A DNA stretch of 64,000 nt from Megaustenia siamemsis (lineage: Eukaryota > Mollusca > Gastropoda > Stylommatophora > Ariophantidae), in assembly GCA_032433765.1 (NCBI GenBank), contig JAVIAB010000160.1:17348049-17412048 (forward strand), in the 5' to 3' direction. Positions within the stretch are counted from its first letter, which is position 1. Each line of letters begins with the position of its first letter. Below, piece by piece: positions 11,102-21,667 of this stretch. The translations under genes and the position numbers were made by a program. Below the pieces are notes generated by a model that was given only the letters and a program-made list of their open reading frames with translations, ran no database searches and was not told the DNA's origin.

Positions 11102-11754
11102 GGAAGTCTAGTGACAAACGATAATTCATAAGATGCAGAAGTGGATGCAAAACACTTTATCAAAACATTTGGAAAATATCTCTAAAATGTCCAAGGAAAT
11201 AACTGTAGAGGCACCACGGGTCCGCTCCGACACAATCTTAATACAAACGTTATGCTACCAATACCAGACCTGGACGCTAGATTCAAGAACAATAAGATAA
11301 ATAATCAATACAGAAATGAAATATGTTAGACGAATGACATGAACAGCCTGAGGGATTAGATCGGAAATGAAGAACTGAGAAAAAACAATTAGGAACAATT
11401 TCCGCCAATGAATAAACGTAGAAACAACAGATACAATTGTTTCGTCACGTGATAAACAGAAAAATTCAAAATACATCACAAGGAGCCGATAACAAACGTT
11501 GCGAGAGGAACACCAGACTCAAGGGCCGACAACAAAAAAGATGGATTGATGGAATATTGGAAATATTAGAAAACAACAGCAGGAAAAGCCAACAGAAGAG
11601 TAAAAGACCGCAAATTATATCTCCGCTGGACGCTGAAAGGCAAATGAGGGAAAAAGGAAGAGGTCGCATTGAGAGAAGATTGAAAGAGGATAGGGTCGTC
11701 AGTTAAAAGTGTCCCAGGCCAGACATGATGTTCCTCACACCAGACTAGCAGTGC

Positions 11755-12140
11755 TCCCCTGTTTTCACAATAATAGTGTTTCGCAGTAATAGTGTTTCAC
11801 AATAACAGTGTTTCACAATAATAGTGTTTCGCAGCAATAGTGGTCGGTATTACGTATTACAATAACAGTATTACACAATACAGTGTTTTACAATAACAGT
11901 GTTTCATAATAACATTGTCGTACAATAATAATGTTTCACAACAACTGTGTTTCATAATAATAGTGTTTCACAATAACAGTGTTTCACAACAATAGTGTTT
12001 CACAATAATAGTGTTTCACAATAATAGTGTTTCACAACAAGTGTTTCACAATAATAGTGTTTCACAACAATAGTGTTTCACAATAATAGTGTTTCACAAC
12101 AATAGTGTTTCACAATAATAGTGTTTCACAATAACAATTT
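11755..12140. repeat. Minisatellite, about 16 bp unit
   Basis: Unit 'gtgtttcacaataata' with many single-base variants in the left part and cleaner copies from about 11960. Roughly 23 copies; one foreign patch near 11845 ('gtggtcggtattacg') resembles SINE-1 sequence. Confidence 0.93.
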
Positions 12141-12189
12141 TACACAGCCTTCCTTTTAAATCACGATCCCCCATTTTAAAAAAAATAAA

Positions 12190-12452
12190 GACCCCCCCCC
12201 CCCCCCCGTCACGCCAAGTGGCGTATATTTGGAAATATTGTGTTAGTGACCCTATATTTTAAAGACCTTCAGCACATGAATTTTGGGGTAATGAGGTCGG
12301 TATTACGCCCGTGCTGCTTTACATTCCCAGGAAAAAAATCCGATATCCATTTAAGGCTGGGTGAACCCGGAAGCGGTCGGTTGGGATCGAACCTTACCTC
12401 TTGTTCTTTGTAGTCAAGTTCACTAACCACTGAGCTATCGCGGGTCTCCTTC
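12190..12452 (-). mobile_element. SINE-1, antisense
   Basis: Same block order as the 54.4 kb copy, reversed. The left end starts in a C-run (12191-12207) followed by 'gtcacgccaagtggcgtat'; the right end is the tRNA-like head 'gcgatagctcagtggttag' with B box 'ggttcgatccc'. Confidence 0.9.
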
Positions 12453-12549
12453 GATCCCCCATTACTAAAGAAAAAATTCAAGTAAATTACTACCCTCAGT
12501 TTTAATTTTAGCACTAATATATATAAATCTCTCTTTTTTATTTGTAGTA

Positions 12550-12668
12550 CCATTATAAATACGACTCTCTTTTATAAATGTAGTACTAACATACATACGA
12601 CTCTCTTTTCTAATTGTAATACTAACATGCATTACTCTCTGATATAATTGTAGTACTAATATACATCC
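12550..12668. repeat. 34-bp array, left fragment
   Basis: Three to four diverged units with 'tagtactaacatacat' and 'ctcttttataa', the same unit as the array at 13109-13655. The two parts are separated by RTE-B and SINE-like sequence. Confidence 0.85.
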
Positions 12669-12914
12669 TCCAGATATACTACCAGCAGAGAAAGAGATGC
12701 ACATTAACTGTGGAAAGCCATCAAAATGTTTAAAAATGGTAAAGCCACAGGACCAGATGAAATACCTTCAGAAGTCATCAAGTTTGATAATAGCACCTCT
12801 GCCAAGATGTTACTTAATCTACTAGATAAAATATGAGAGGTTAAAGAAATACCTAAAGAATGGAAAGAAGGTGATATGGTCAAACTACCAAGAAAGGAAG
12901 TTTACATAAGGGTA
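12665..12914 (+). mobile_element. RTE-B LINE, internal fragment
   Basis: Closely follows 25170-25440 of the long RTE-B copy: the DGKATGPDEIPSE-like segment is visible (near 12735-12770), then the KLPKKGS equivalent with a frameshift. It ends abruptly at 12914. A stop (tga) near 12835 interrupts it. Confidence 0.8.
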
Positions 12915-13108
12915 AAAATAAGAGGCGACTAAGGAGGTTGATCGATGGCTTGCCAAGCTGTCATTATAAAATGCATTGTTATGGAAACAGCAGCATATAT
13001 TTTAGAGCATTGATCTCTGCAATATGCGCCATTTAGGCACGCAAGGTTTCTGTTTTTGAGATTGTGGTTCTGCCCTATGTGCCGTCTTCGGCTCGAAAGG
13101 ACGATAGA
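12915..13108 (+). mobile_element. Short element with an RTE-A-like 3' tail
   Basis: Starts with 'taagaggcgactaagga' and ends 'gccgtcttcggctcgaaagg' followed by an atag-type tail. The last 130 bp match the minus strand of 49146-49270, and the terminal 'ggctcgaaagga' is shared with the 3' end of RTE-A (39828, 27515). Probably a SINE mobilised by an RTE. Confidence 0.65.
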
Positions 13109-13655
13109 GATAGACTAACATACATTACTCTCTTTTATAATTGTAGTATTAATAAACATTACTCTCTTTTATAATTGCAGTACTAACATACATTACTCTC
13201 TTTTATAATTGTAGTACTAACATACAATACCCTCTTTTATAATTGTAGTACTAACATACATTACTCTGTTTTGTAAATTTAGTACTAGCATACATTACTC
13301 TTTTATAATTGTAGTACTAGCATACATTACTCTCTTTAATAATTGTAGTACTAGCATACATTACTCTTTTATAATGGTAGTACTAGCATACATTACTCTC
13401 TTTAATAATTGTAGTACTAGCATACATTACTCTTTTATAATTGTAGTACTAGCATACATTACTCTCTTTAATAATTGTAGTACTAGTATACATTACTCTC
13501 TTTTATAATTGTAGTACTAGCATACATTACTCTCTTTTATAATTGTAGTACTAGCATACATTACTCTCTTTTATAATTGTAGTACTAGCATACATTACTC
13601 TCTTTTATCATTGAAATACTAACATACAAGTAGACTCTTTTTATAATTGTAGACA
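13109..13655. repeat. Minisatellite, 34 bp unit, about 16 copies
   Basis: Unit with 'gtagtactagcatacattac' followed by 'tctcttttataatt'. Some units lack a 4-bp 'tctc' step and alternate with full units between 13300 and 13450, giving a dimeric pattern there. Confidence 0.95.
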
Positions 13656-14024
13656 GAAATTCAAATAATTTGATGCCGATGCTATTTTGATCAAGTTTAT
13701 TGATTGAATGTTGACAAAAGCTCGAACAATTGATGACATTAGGTAGTTCACATATACAAGTCAGATAACTCTATTCAAGGAATCGAAACCATACCGGAGC
13801 TAAAGAGCTAAACAAAAAAGTAACCCTTGCTGCAGCTATAAATTGATAATTTTCTTTAATAAAACGTGTATCTTTCAAGAAATTGTAAAAATCTAGTGTC
13901 AGATCGTTGACAAATGAACTCATAGAAATGGTCTACATGACAATATTTGAAATTTATAATGACGTCGGTGTAGTGTTGATGAATAAGGGGTGAAAATATA
14001 ATCATTTGTTAGAGAATATTGAAG
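13656..14024. other. No recognised gene
   Basis: AT-rich unique sequence between two arrays; no motif seen on either strand. Confidence 0.4.
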
Positions 14025-14572
14025 AGAGATAGCCAGGAGAAATATAATACAGAAGAGAGATAGCCAGGAGAAATATAATACAGAAGAGAGATCGTCTTGG
14101 AGAAATATAATACAGAAGAGAGATCGTCTTGGAGAAATATAATACAGAAGAGAGATCATCTTAGAGAAATATAATACAGAAGAGAGATCGTCTTGGAGAA
14201 ATATAATATAGAAGAGAGATAGCCAGGAGAAATATAATACAGAAGAGAGATCATCTTGGAGAAATATAATATAGAAGAGTGATTGTCAGGAGAAATATAA
14301 TACAGAAGAGAGATTGTCAGGAGAAATATAATATAGAAGAGTGATTGTCAGGAGAAATATAATATAGAAGAGTGATTGTCAGGAGAAATATAATATAGAA
14401 GAGAGATCGTCTTGGAGAAGTATAATATAGAAGAGAGATCGTCTTGGAGAAATATAATATTGAAGAGAGATCGTCTTGGATAAATATAATACAGAAGAGA
14501 GATTGTCTTGGAGAAATATAATACAGAAGAGAGATCGTCTTGGAGAAATATAATATAGAAAGTGATTGTCTG
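14025..14572. repeat. Minisatellite, 32 bp unit, about 17 copies
   Basis: Unit 'gagaaatataatacagaaga' plus 'gagatcgtcttg'. Variants 'atagccag' and 'gattgtcag' at the unit end are grouped in blocks. The minus-strand ORF is a repeat artefact. Confidence 0.95.
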
Positions 14573-14751
14573 GTAAGCAGGTTGGATTTATGAGGGGAAA
14601 AAAGTGGGGTAAATAAAATCAAATAAGTCGTAAAATTATGAGAAATCTGGACATTCTAATAATTTCAAAAATATTTTTAAAGCGTTTGAATTTGTATGAG
14701 AAAAATAGATAATTGTAATAAATTGTTTCCAATGCTGAAAGCGAGTTTCAT

Positions 14752-15175
14752 TATCATCATCAATGACACCGATTGCCGTAGATGCTCATGTTCCTCCACA
14801 AATCTATGTCTACAGTACATCGTGTCAATTAAATTGTTGACTATTTTCCATCCCATGCCATCAAGTTATCTAGTATCTTCTTTCTTTGTCGTCACAATAT
14901 CTCTTTCCCTGTGTATTACCTTCCCTGTGTATTACCACAAGTCTCTGTCTACAGTACATCGTGTCAATTAAATTGTTGACTATTTTCCATGCTACGCCAT
15001 CAAGTTATCTAGTATCTTCTTTCTTTGTCATCACAATATCTCTTTCCCTGTATATTACTAGTGTAACCAAGTACTCCATTTTTTCGTCTTTTCATGATAT
15101 GCCCGAAAAAATGTCAAATGTTTAATTCTGATATGTTTAGAAAGCTATCTTTGTGTATTGGCCTCATTGAGAATT
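14752..15175 (-). mobile_element. RTE-C2 LINE 3' end with an internal duplication
   Basis: Antisense to the C-terminal end of RTE-C2 (compare 21668-22040): 'catcatcatc' tail at the left, then sequence equivalent to the DMITYAN and TGK region. A block of about 130 bp containing 'gtctacagtacatcgtgtca' occurs twice (near 14809 and 14945), so the copy has been locally duplicated. Confidence 0.75.
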
Positions 15176-15294
15176 TAATCTTTAAAGAAGAAAAAAAAAA
15201 CCAATGAGATTGTTTTCCCTTCTGTGTACAATTCTGAAATATTTGATAATAGTGGTCGTTGTATTGTCAGTATCGTCTGAGAGCTTTTGATATC

Positions 15295-15880
15295 ATCAGG
15301 TCCCATGTCCTTTCCTGAACGCTTCATTCACAAGAGCCTATCTAGAAGAATCTCTGTCACTGGCAAAATCACCAGTTTCTTTTGTTTTTGTAGTCAGATC
15401 TCCCACTTCTTCTTTTGTCGTGTTCAGGTTTCTTAGATGTCTTGAAACAACTTTCTGTTTAGTCTGCCTCTGTTGCGTTGTCCAGGAACCATGTCTTCTA
15501 TCATTTTCTTTCCAGCCGCTGTGTCTTTTGACGTGGCTATAGTATTTTAATTTTCTCTGTAGAATAGTGTTGATAAGCCACGTTTTACATGTTTAAATCT
15601 TTTAATATGTCTTCATTGCTCTTTTACGGAATCCAAGTTATCTTAACAATTGTTCTGTAGCATTTTGTTTCGAATGAATCCATTTTCTTCATTGCTGTTT
15701 TCCGAGATTGTACATAATTCATAACCGTATGTTGCTATCGACAAAATACTTGCTCTTAGTAATTTTAATTTTACTGCTTTGCTGGTTTTGTATCACATAT
15801 TGTTAATAGCATTTATTTTTTTATGTCTTGCTATTGCGAGTCTTCTTTTGATCTTTTCCTAGTTGTATCCATTATTATTC
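15295..15880 (-). pseudogene. LINE-D (RTE-like) 3' part, antisense
   Basis: The minus strand encodes, in broken frames, the LINE-D C-terminal segment (basic GRPRRR-like stretch, FQDI, then EEVGDL and DRDS) seen in sense at 41700-41830 and 53100-53260. Further right it covers the thumb region with degraded RT C-terminal codons. Stops and frameshifts throughout. Confidence 0.7.
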
Positions 15881-16165
15881 ACCACTAGTTGCCTGGTGCA
15901 CTTTTCGATAGCGAATCATCTAGGAAATCATTAAAGACGACTACAAGGGGTTGCTAGTCAAATTGGAGAAAATGAATATATTGAACCGAGATTGAGAGTT
16001 ACAGTAAACCCTCTTGAAAAGTGAGACACATCGAATACACACATCAATGTTTATTTCAGAAATAGTTAACGAATATGAGAATTTTACCCGAAGACTTAAT
16101 TACCTCACACGCTCCAATAATTTACATTTTTACACTTTTATATATATATATTTATATATGTATAT

Positions 16166-16470
16166 GTGGGGAAAACCACCCAACTGGGCTACCGACGTTC
16201 GGACAACCCGTTTTCGATTTCCACTGGAAGCAGTGTGAATTGTATTCGTGGTTGGAAAAAACATACCCCCAGCGGTCGACCCAGCCGCTGGCATAAATGG
16301 GTACCAGGGTAGTACTCTTGGAAGGTGAGAAATGCCTCCTCGCATCGTGAGTTTCGATGCTTGAAGCGACACTATCCAGAAGTCTCCGAATACTTCTGGA
16401 TAGGCGGCCGAGCACATATGGGTGAAAAATCGCGTGCTAAGACGCTGATTCAAGTCGCGTACTTTACTTT
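16166..16470 (+). mobile_element. SINE-3 (tRNA-derived)
   Basis: Head with 'ctgggctaccgacgttcgg' and a B-box-like 'gttttcgatttcc', then the body containing 'ctatccagaagtctccga' and its near-inverse 'cttctggatag', a 3' region 'gcgtgctaagacgc' and 'gattcaagtcgcgtacttta'. A TA microsatellite lies just 5' (16139-16165). Compare 58410-58760. Confidence 0.85.
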
Positions 16471-16771
16471 AGTTGATTTACTCATTTATGTCGTTTCAGA
16501 AAGGTACAATACACATGCTTCTTCTATTTTACATTCAAAATAATTAGCAGAAGCTGTGTCTTCAAATACATTAAACCTCTTTAGTTACAAATGGAATATT
16601 GCATCCCGAAAACTCTCATTTGTAACTATCTTTGGTCTTTTTAAGACGAGCATTAACTATTAAATGCCATTCGTAAACTAAATTTACTTTCCAGTTCTCG
16701 TTTCTGAATTAAATTTACTAGCCATTTCTCGTTTCTGAATTATGTGCACTAACTAATTCCATCATTTGTGT
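16471..16771. other. No recognised gene
   Basis: AT-rich; 'ctcgtttctgaatta' occurs twice about 45 bp apart (near 16697 and 16728). Nothing else seen. Confidence 0.4.
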
Positions 16772-17000
16772 CATGTAATGAGAAGGGAGCAAATGGGATT
16801 GAGTGTGATATCAGAAAAAAAATCGCGGGCGAAAATGACAGACGACAGACTAGAGAAACTTTACAAGACAGATGCAGAAAGTGGTTTAGTAGAAAGGAAA
16901 CAGAACTGATAAACAGTTATGGAGATGGAAAGCTGTGGAGAGACATAATCTCCTACTCCAGCAGTCACGGTAGTTGATGAGGATAGTGATGAGCCAGTCT
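16772..17000 (+). mobile_element. RTE-C LINE 3' end
   Basis: Aligns along its length with the last 220 bp of RTE-C: 'catgtaatgagaaggga' at the left, LWRD-encoding 'ctgtggagagacataatc' near 16932, and a gatgagg tail. It overlaps the first unit of the 111-bp array, which it appears to have seeded. Confidence 0.7.
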
Positions 17001-17580
17001 TGGCTTCAATGTGTTTATTAGTTTCAGTTATGGAGATGGAAAGCTGTGGAGAGACATAATCTCCTACTCCAGCAGTCACGGTAGTTGATGAGGATAGTGA
17101 TGAGCCAGTCTTGGCTTCAATGTGTTTATTAGTTTCAGTTATGGAGATAGAAAGCTGTGGAGAGACATCATCTCCTACTCCAGCAGTCACGGTAGTTGAT
17201 GAGGATAGTGATGAGCCAGTCTTGGCTTCAATGTGTTTATTAATTTCAGTTATGGAGATAGAAAGCTGTGGAGAGACATCATCTTCTACTCCAGCAGTCA
17301 CGGTAGTTGATGATGATAGTGATGAGCCAGTCTTGGCTTCAATGTGTTTATTAGTTTCAGTTATGGAGATAGAAAGCTGTGGAGAGACATCATCTCCTAC
17401 TCCAGCAGTCACGGTAGTTGATGAGGATAGTGATGAGCCAGTATTGTCTTCAATGTGTTTATTAGTTTCAGATATGGAGATAGAAAGCTGTGGAGAGACA
17501 TCATCTCCTACTCCAGCAGTCACGGTAGTTGATGAGGATAGTGATGAGCCAGTCTTGACTTCAATGTGTTTATTAGTTTC
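16914..17580. repeat. 111-bp tandem array, six copies, derived from a LINE end
   Basis: Units start at 16914, 17025, 17136, 17247, 17358 and 17469. About 65 bp of each unit is the RTE-C 3' terminus; the other 46 bp is flank ending 'gtgtttattagtttcag'. Because 111 is divisible by 3, one frame on each strand stays open (249 codons on minus), but this is not evidence of a protein. Confidence 0.97.
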
Positions 17581-18214
17581 AGCATCCAATTGTGAGGCTA
17601 CTCCTGGCACACCACGTGATGAAACCCGTCAATTCTGACACCTTTTAGGATTGAAACATTTATCACTCTATCTCACATGTAGTGTGATATTTCTGTTTTA
17701 CTGTTTTTATAGATGAATCATGTTTCACGTTGACAACAGTTGGTGGTAGGAGTATATTATTTATAATTTATTACTTTGTTGCTATTTTGATATTTTGTTA
17801 TTCGATTACTAGCAACAGTTGGCATACAACTGTTGTCCATTTTTTTTTTTTTTTACGTGGGAGGCTATTACATGTTCTTTTACGAATGTAAAACTGGACT
17901 TAGAACTAATATTTCATTTTTTGAGATGAAGTACAACAACTGAATATTTAAAATATTTTGGAGAGAAAGAATAATCAACAAAAGCAAGAAAAAATGAAAT
18001 TAAACTAAACGAGGTTTGGTTAGTGAACATAAAGAAACAGATAAAACTGATAGATAAATAGTAATGAAGTATCAGCTATCTTATTGGCCTTGAAACGTTA
18101 GTAATGAGGGGCATAATTCCTGGAAAACGGAAAGTTAGGACGATCTCTAAGAGACGACGGGTTCAAAACATTATAGATATTTCAGGGACGACGTTTGATA
18201 GAGGTAACACAGCC
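17581..18214. other. No recognised gene
   Basis: AT-rich unique sequence with a T-run near 17842-17854. Confidence 0.4.
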
Positions 18215-19170
18215 AAACATAGTGAAGCAGTTAATGAAGCAACAAATACAGGGTAAACATAAGGAAACACTTAATGAAGCAACAAATACAGATAAACATA
18301 AGGAAACACTTAATGAAGCAATAAATACAGATAAACATAAGGAAACATTTAATGAAGCAACAAACACAGGGTAAACATAAGGAAACACTTAATCAAGCAA
18401 TAAAAACAGGGTAAACATAAGGAAACACTTAATGAAGCAACAAATACAGATAAACATAAGGAAACATTTAATGAAGCAACAAACACAGGGTAAACATAAG
18501 GAATCACTTAATCAAGCAATAAAAACAGGGTAAACATAAGGAAACACTTAATGAAGCAACAAATACAGATAAACATAAGGAAACATTTAATGAAGCAACA
18601 AATACAGATAAACATAAGGAAACATTTAATGAAGCAACAAACACAGGGTAAACATAAGAAAACACTTAATGAAGCAACAAACACAGGGTAAACATAAGAA
18701 AACACTTAATGAAGCAACAAACACAGGGTAAACATAAGAAAACACTTAATGAAGCAACAAACACAGGTAAACATAAGGAAACACTTAATGAAGCAACAAA
18801 CACAGGTTAAACATAAGGAAACATTTAATGAAGCAACAAATACAGATAAACATAAGGAAACACTTAATGAAGCAACAAACACAGGTAAACATAAGGAAAC
18901 ACTTAATGAAGCAACAAACACAGGGTAAACATAAGGAAACACTTAATGAAGCAACAAATACAGATAAACATAAGGAAACACTTAATGAAGCAACAAACAC
19001 AGGTAAACATAAGGAAACATTTAATGAAGCAACAAACACAGGTAAACATAAGGAAAGACTTAATGAAGCAACAAACACAGAGTAAATATAAGGAAACATT
19101 TAACGAAGCAGTATATACAACTAAAAATAAAGAAGGACACACTTAATGAAACAGTCTTACACAGCAGAAC
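18215..19170. repeat. Minisatellite, about 39-40 bp unit, about 23 copies
   Basis: Unit 'aaacataaggaaacacttaa' plus 'tgaagcaacaaacacagg'. Length differs by 1-2 bp between 'cagggta', 'caggta' and 'cagata' variants, so frames shift between units. The right end decays from about 19080. Confidence 0.96.
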
Positions 19171-19211
19171 ATAAAGAAAGCAAGTAAGTACTTAGCGTAC
19201 ATAAGTTAAAC

Positions 19212-19600
19212 AAGACTTTCAGTCATCATCAAGTACCATGCATGCTGGCGTAGGTGATCATGTCTCTCCACGAATTTCGATCTCAACAATTATTTATCAT
19301 TTCTGTTGCTGACCTTCTGCAAAGCCATGCTCTTAAGCTGTCTGGTATCTTTTCCCTTTGCTTCCCTCTATCTCTTCGTCCCTCAATTGTTTCAGATGTC
19401 ACAATATATTCCAGCTATTCCTTTCTCATTCAATGCACAAAAAATGACGATTTTTGTATACCTAATTGTGTAAATTAGCTTTCTTTTTGCTTTGGTCTTT
19501 TTCATAACGTTTTCAATACTCTTCTAGGCTGTCCTTGGCATTCTCAATATTCTTCTGTAAAACCACATTTCTACAGCCTCCATTAAAATTATGTATATTG
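19212..19600 (-). mobile_element. RTE-C LINE 3' end, antisense
   Basis: Left end 'catcatcaagtacc' (tail), then antisense of the LWRDMIT, REWL, VTTGK and WTAKKS-encoding blocks up to the RRML block (19590). Compare the fuller copy at 27987-28605. Frames broken. Confidence 0.82.
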
Positions 19601-20224
19601 CTTTATTCAGCCCATTGTTGCTTAATCATTATGCTCATATCCTGTTTTAAACTTAATCTCTCTGTTCTTATTTTGTTGCGAATGTTAACCGTATGTCAAT
19701 GATGCCCTCATATACCGAATGGTGGCGCAGTGTTTGGTTCGATAAACAGAAAAAAAAACAACAAAAGATGCTTTATTTTAAGTTATATGAGATCAAATTA
19801 ATTGGTCATTGCTTCATTTAAGGCTGGCGTGGAGAGCTATTGATCGTATGGCAGGGCATGAGCCGTTGTGTTATATGGAACGTCTATTTAAACAGCTTGC
19901 CATAGTTTTTTCTTCTTTATTCGAGATGGCCAAAGCAAGCATAAAAGCATGTGTGCAAAACCAAATGAGCTAAAGAACATCTAGATCACGTGATAAATTA
20001 TTTCAGTCTCCGACAAACGAGGCGAGATCAGGTCATCATCTCGCCCACAGCGGACACAATAGATGATGCTGCCTGTGGTAGAAATATAAAACAGAATAGA
20101 TTGATGTTTACACATATGGCACCATTATTGCTAGGATTGCACATCAGTTGCAGGTCTGTACAATGTAGATGTTAAAGAATCGGTACGTGGTCTATTTCCA
20201 AGAAAAATGTTCAGTATTCTTGGA
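19601..20224. other. No recognised gene
   Basis: The first 80 bp may continue RTE-C antisense. The rest has no motif; an ORF at 19990-20175 is unsupported. Confidence 0.4.
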
Positions 20225-20412
20225 AACCTTAAATTAATTGTATATGTGTATGACGTGCCCTCGGCGATTCTGCACTGCTTCGAAAGTTGCTGTTCTATTT
20301 TCTATTTTTGTTCTCCGTGGGTTACGATCTGCAGCCAGGTCCTCCCAGTTTCTTTCACTGATAGAGAATTCACTCAAAAAGGTCCTGCAGACGTTCTTAA
20401 ATCTCAGCATTG
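20225..20412 (-). mobile_element. LINE-H-like C-terminal fragment, antisense
   Basis: The minus strand reads RPMLRFKNVCR, then NWEDLAADRN, matching the 'GRPKLRYKDVCKRDL...W..LA.DR' C-terminal pattern of RTE-like elements and the 49.5 kb LINE-H copy. Open for about 60 codons. Confidence 0.65.
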
Positions 20413-20599
20413 GTCTGCTCTATGGTCTCATTCGTTGTGTCTAATAATTTCGCCATACAATATTGGGCTTGAATTATTTAGTGCTTCATTAAAAACATCG
20501 ATATTTGTTTTTGGAAGCGAGAGAGAAAGGGAAAAAAAACCTGCATAACATGATACTCCTGACTGCAGAGCTGACAGTTTTAGAATTTCATTATAATCA

Positions 20600-20655
20600 C
20601 GCGCCATATTAAGCGATCCGCTGAGAACAAGTGATTGAGTTCGATCCCGATCGAC
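20600..20655 (+). mobile_element. SINE-1 head scrap
   Basis: 'gagttcgatcccgatcgac' matches the B box and following bases of SINE-1 (49.0 kb). The rest of the SINE is missing. Confidence 0.35.
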
Positions 20656-20829
20656 CACGTTTAAGTTTACTCAGTCAGCAACGGGAACCAATGATTGCTT
20701 TTTTTCTGGTAAATAAACAAATACTGAGAGCACTGACCACAAGAAATATCGCTAGGTAAAACATAAAACATTGTGACTGCATTACTAATAAGGATGTTCT
20801 GGTGGGGAAAATAAATACTCACTATGTAA

Positions 20830-21160
20830 CTCATTATCATCAAATACCAAACCTGCAGGCGCAGGTGTTCATGTCTCCCCACCACTTTTGATCTCGACAG
20901 TTATTTATCATTTCTGGTGTTGACCATTTGTAAAGCCGTTCTCTTAAGCTGTCTGGTCTCTTTTCTCTTTGCTTCCCTCTATTTCTTCACCCCTCAATTT
21001 TCCCAGTTACAATATATTCCAGCTGTTCCCTTCTCATTACGTGGCCAAAAAATGATGATTGTTTCTTCATAATATTGCATATTAGCTCTCCTTTTGCTTT
21101 GGCCGCTTTCAGATCGTTTTCATTACTCTTCTAGGCTGTCCATGGTATTCTCGAGATTCT
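20830..21160 (-). mobile_element. RTE-C LINE 3' end, antisense
   Basis: Left end 'tcattatcatcaaatacc', then antisense of the RTE-C C-terminal codons up to 'tgtccatggtattctcgaga' (WTAKK and RRML region). Same 5'-truncated type as 19212-19600. Confidence 0.82.
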
Positions 21161-21242
21161 TCACTATGTAACTACATTACCCCAAAAATCTACAGACAAT
21201 CAAGACATATAACCTATGTACTACAATACACAGAAGCGTTTC

Positions 21243-21390
21243 ACAAATGTTCATCATCATCCTTGAGTGTCGTCTCCGCATCGAATGTTGGCTACAATGG
21301 AGCGCCATTCCACTCTATCTCTTGCTTTTATGGTCCAGATTGTCATAGGTTGACTTGTCCATCTTTTGATGTTACTCAGGGTTCGTTCCT
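21243..21390 (-). mobile_element. LINE-G 3' end, antisense
   Basis: Antisense of the LINE-G terminal block (AEWRSMVANLR, then a tgatgatg tail; compare 48510-48620). 'catcatcat' tail at the left, 'cttttgatgttactc' at the right. Confidence 0.8.
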
Positions 21391-21449
21391 AAAACAATGG
21401 TTAGAATTTTTCTCCATGGCTTTCTTTGGAATGTTATTTGATGAGTCTG

Positions 21450-21602
21450 CTATATTCGTATTTCGTGTTCTGAATATGCCTCATGTGTACCACACACTTT
21501 GCTGTTTTCGCTTTCTGGGCCGTTGATCATTTCTGATTCTTCCGCCCCATCCACCGTCACAGACTTTTCACATTCGGGTTGAACATACCCGCCCATCGCC
21601 AT
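21450..21602 (-). CDS. Short ORF of 50 codons, doubtful
   Basis: Minus-strand ATG at 21602 has A at -3 and G at +4, and opens a 50-residue hydrophilic frame rich in Glu and Ser, with MAMGGYVQPECEKS at the start. Flanked by LINE ends, with no match I recognise, no neighbouring exon and no clear splice site. It may be chance or part of an unrecognised element; listed only because its composition is unlike the AT-rich surroundings. Confidence 0.15.
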   Translation of the reverse strand: MAMGGYVQPECEKSVTVDGAEESEMINGPESENSKVCGTHEAYSEHEIRI

Positions 21603-21667
21603 TGTTGTCGAAAACTATGTGTTTGCCTGTCGAACCGCGAACACACGACACAAAGAAGAATAAATCA

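Larger units (their letters stand above)
10300..11705 (+). pseudogene. LINE-E (RTE-like) copy split by two SINEs
   Basis: One degraded copy in three pieces. Piece 1 (to about 10514) carries the RT motif C region, ADDQALIHGK, and the following NMKINTKTE. Piece 2 (10776-10856) has VGEFKYLGS. Piece 3 (from 11102) resumes at LGSLVTND, through the wrist and thumb remnants, to the C-terminal end with RQQKRWIDGILEIL and a terminal segment ending in AERQM (11600-11650). Stops occur throughout. The gaps are SINE-1 insertions. Other LINE-E ends lie at 34715-35395, 50030-50390 and 55790-56160. Confidence 0.8.

Noticed and set aside
16861..17638. 249- and 175-codon ORFs on opposite strands
   Set aside because: The 111-bp unit is divisible by 3 and free of stops in one frame per strand; the unit is LINE-derived.
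18182..19146. Cys/Phe/Leu-rich 'membrane protein' frames
   Set aside because: Translation of the 39-40 bp minisatellite.
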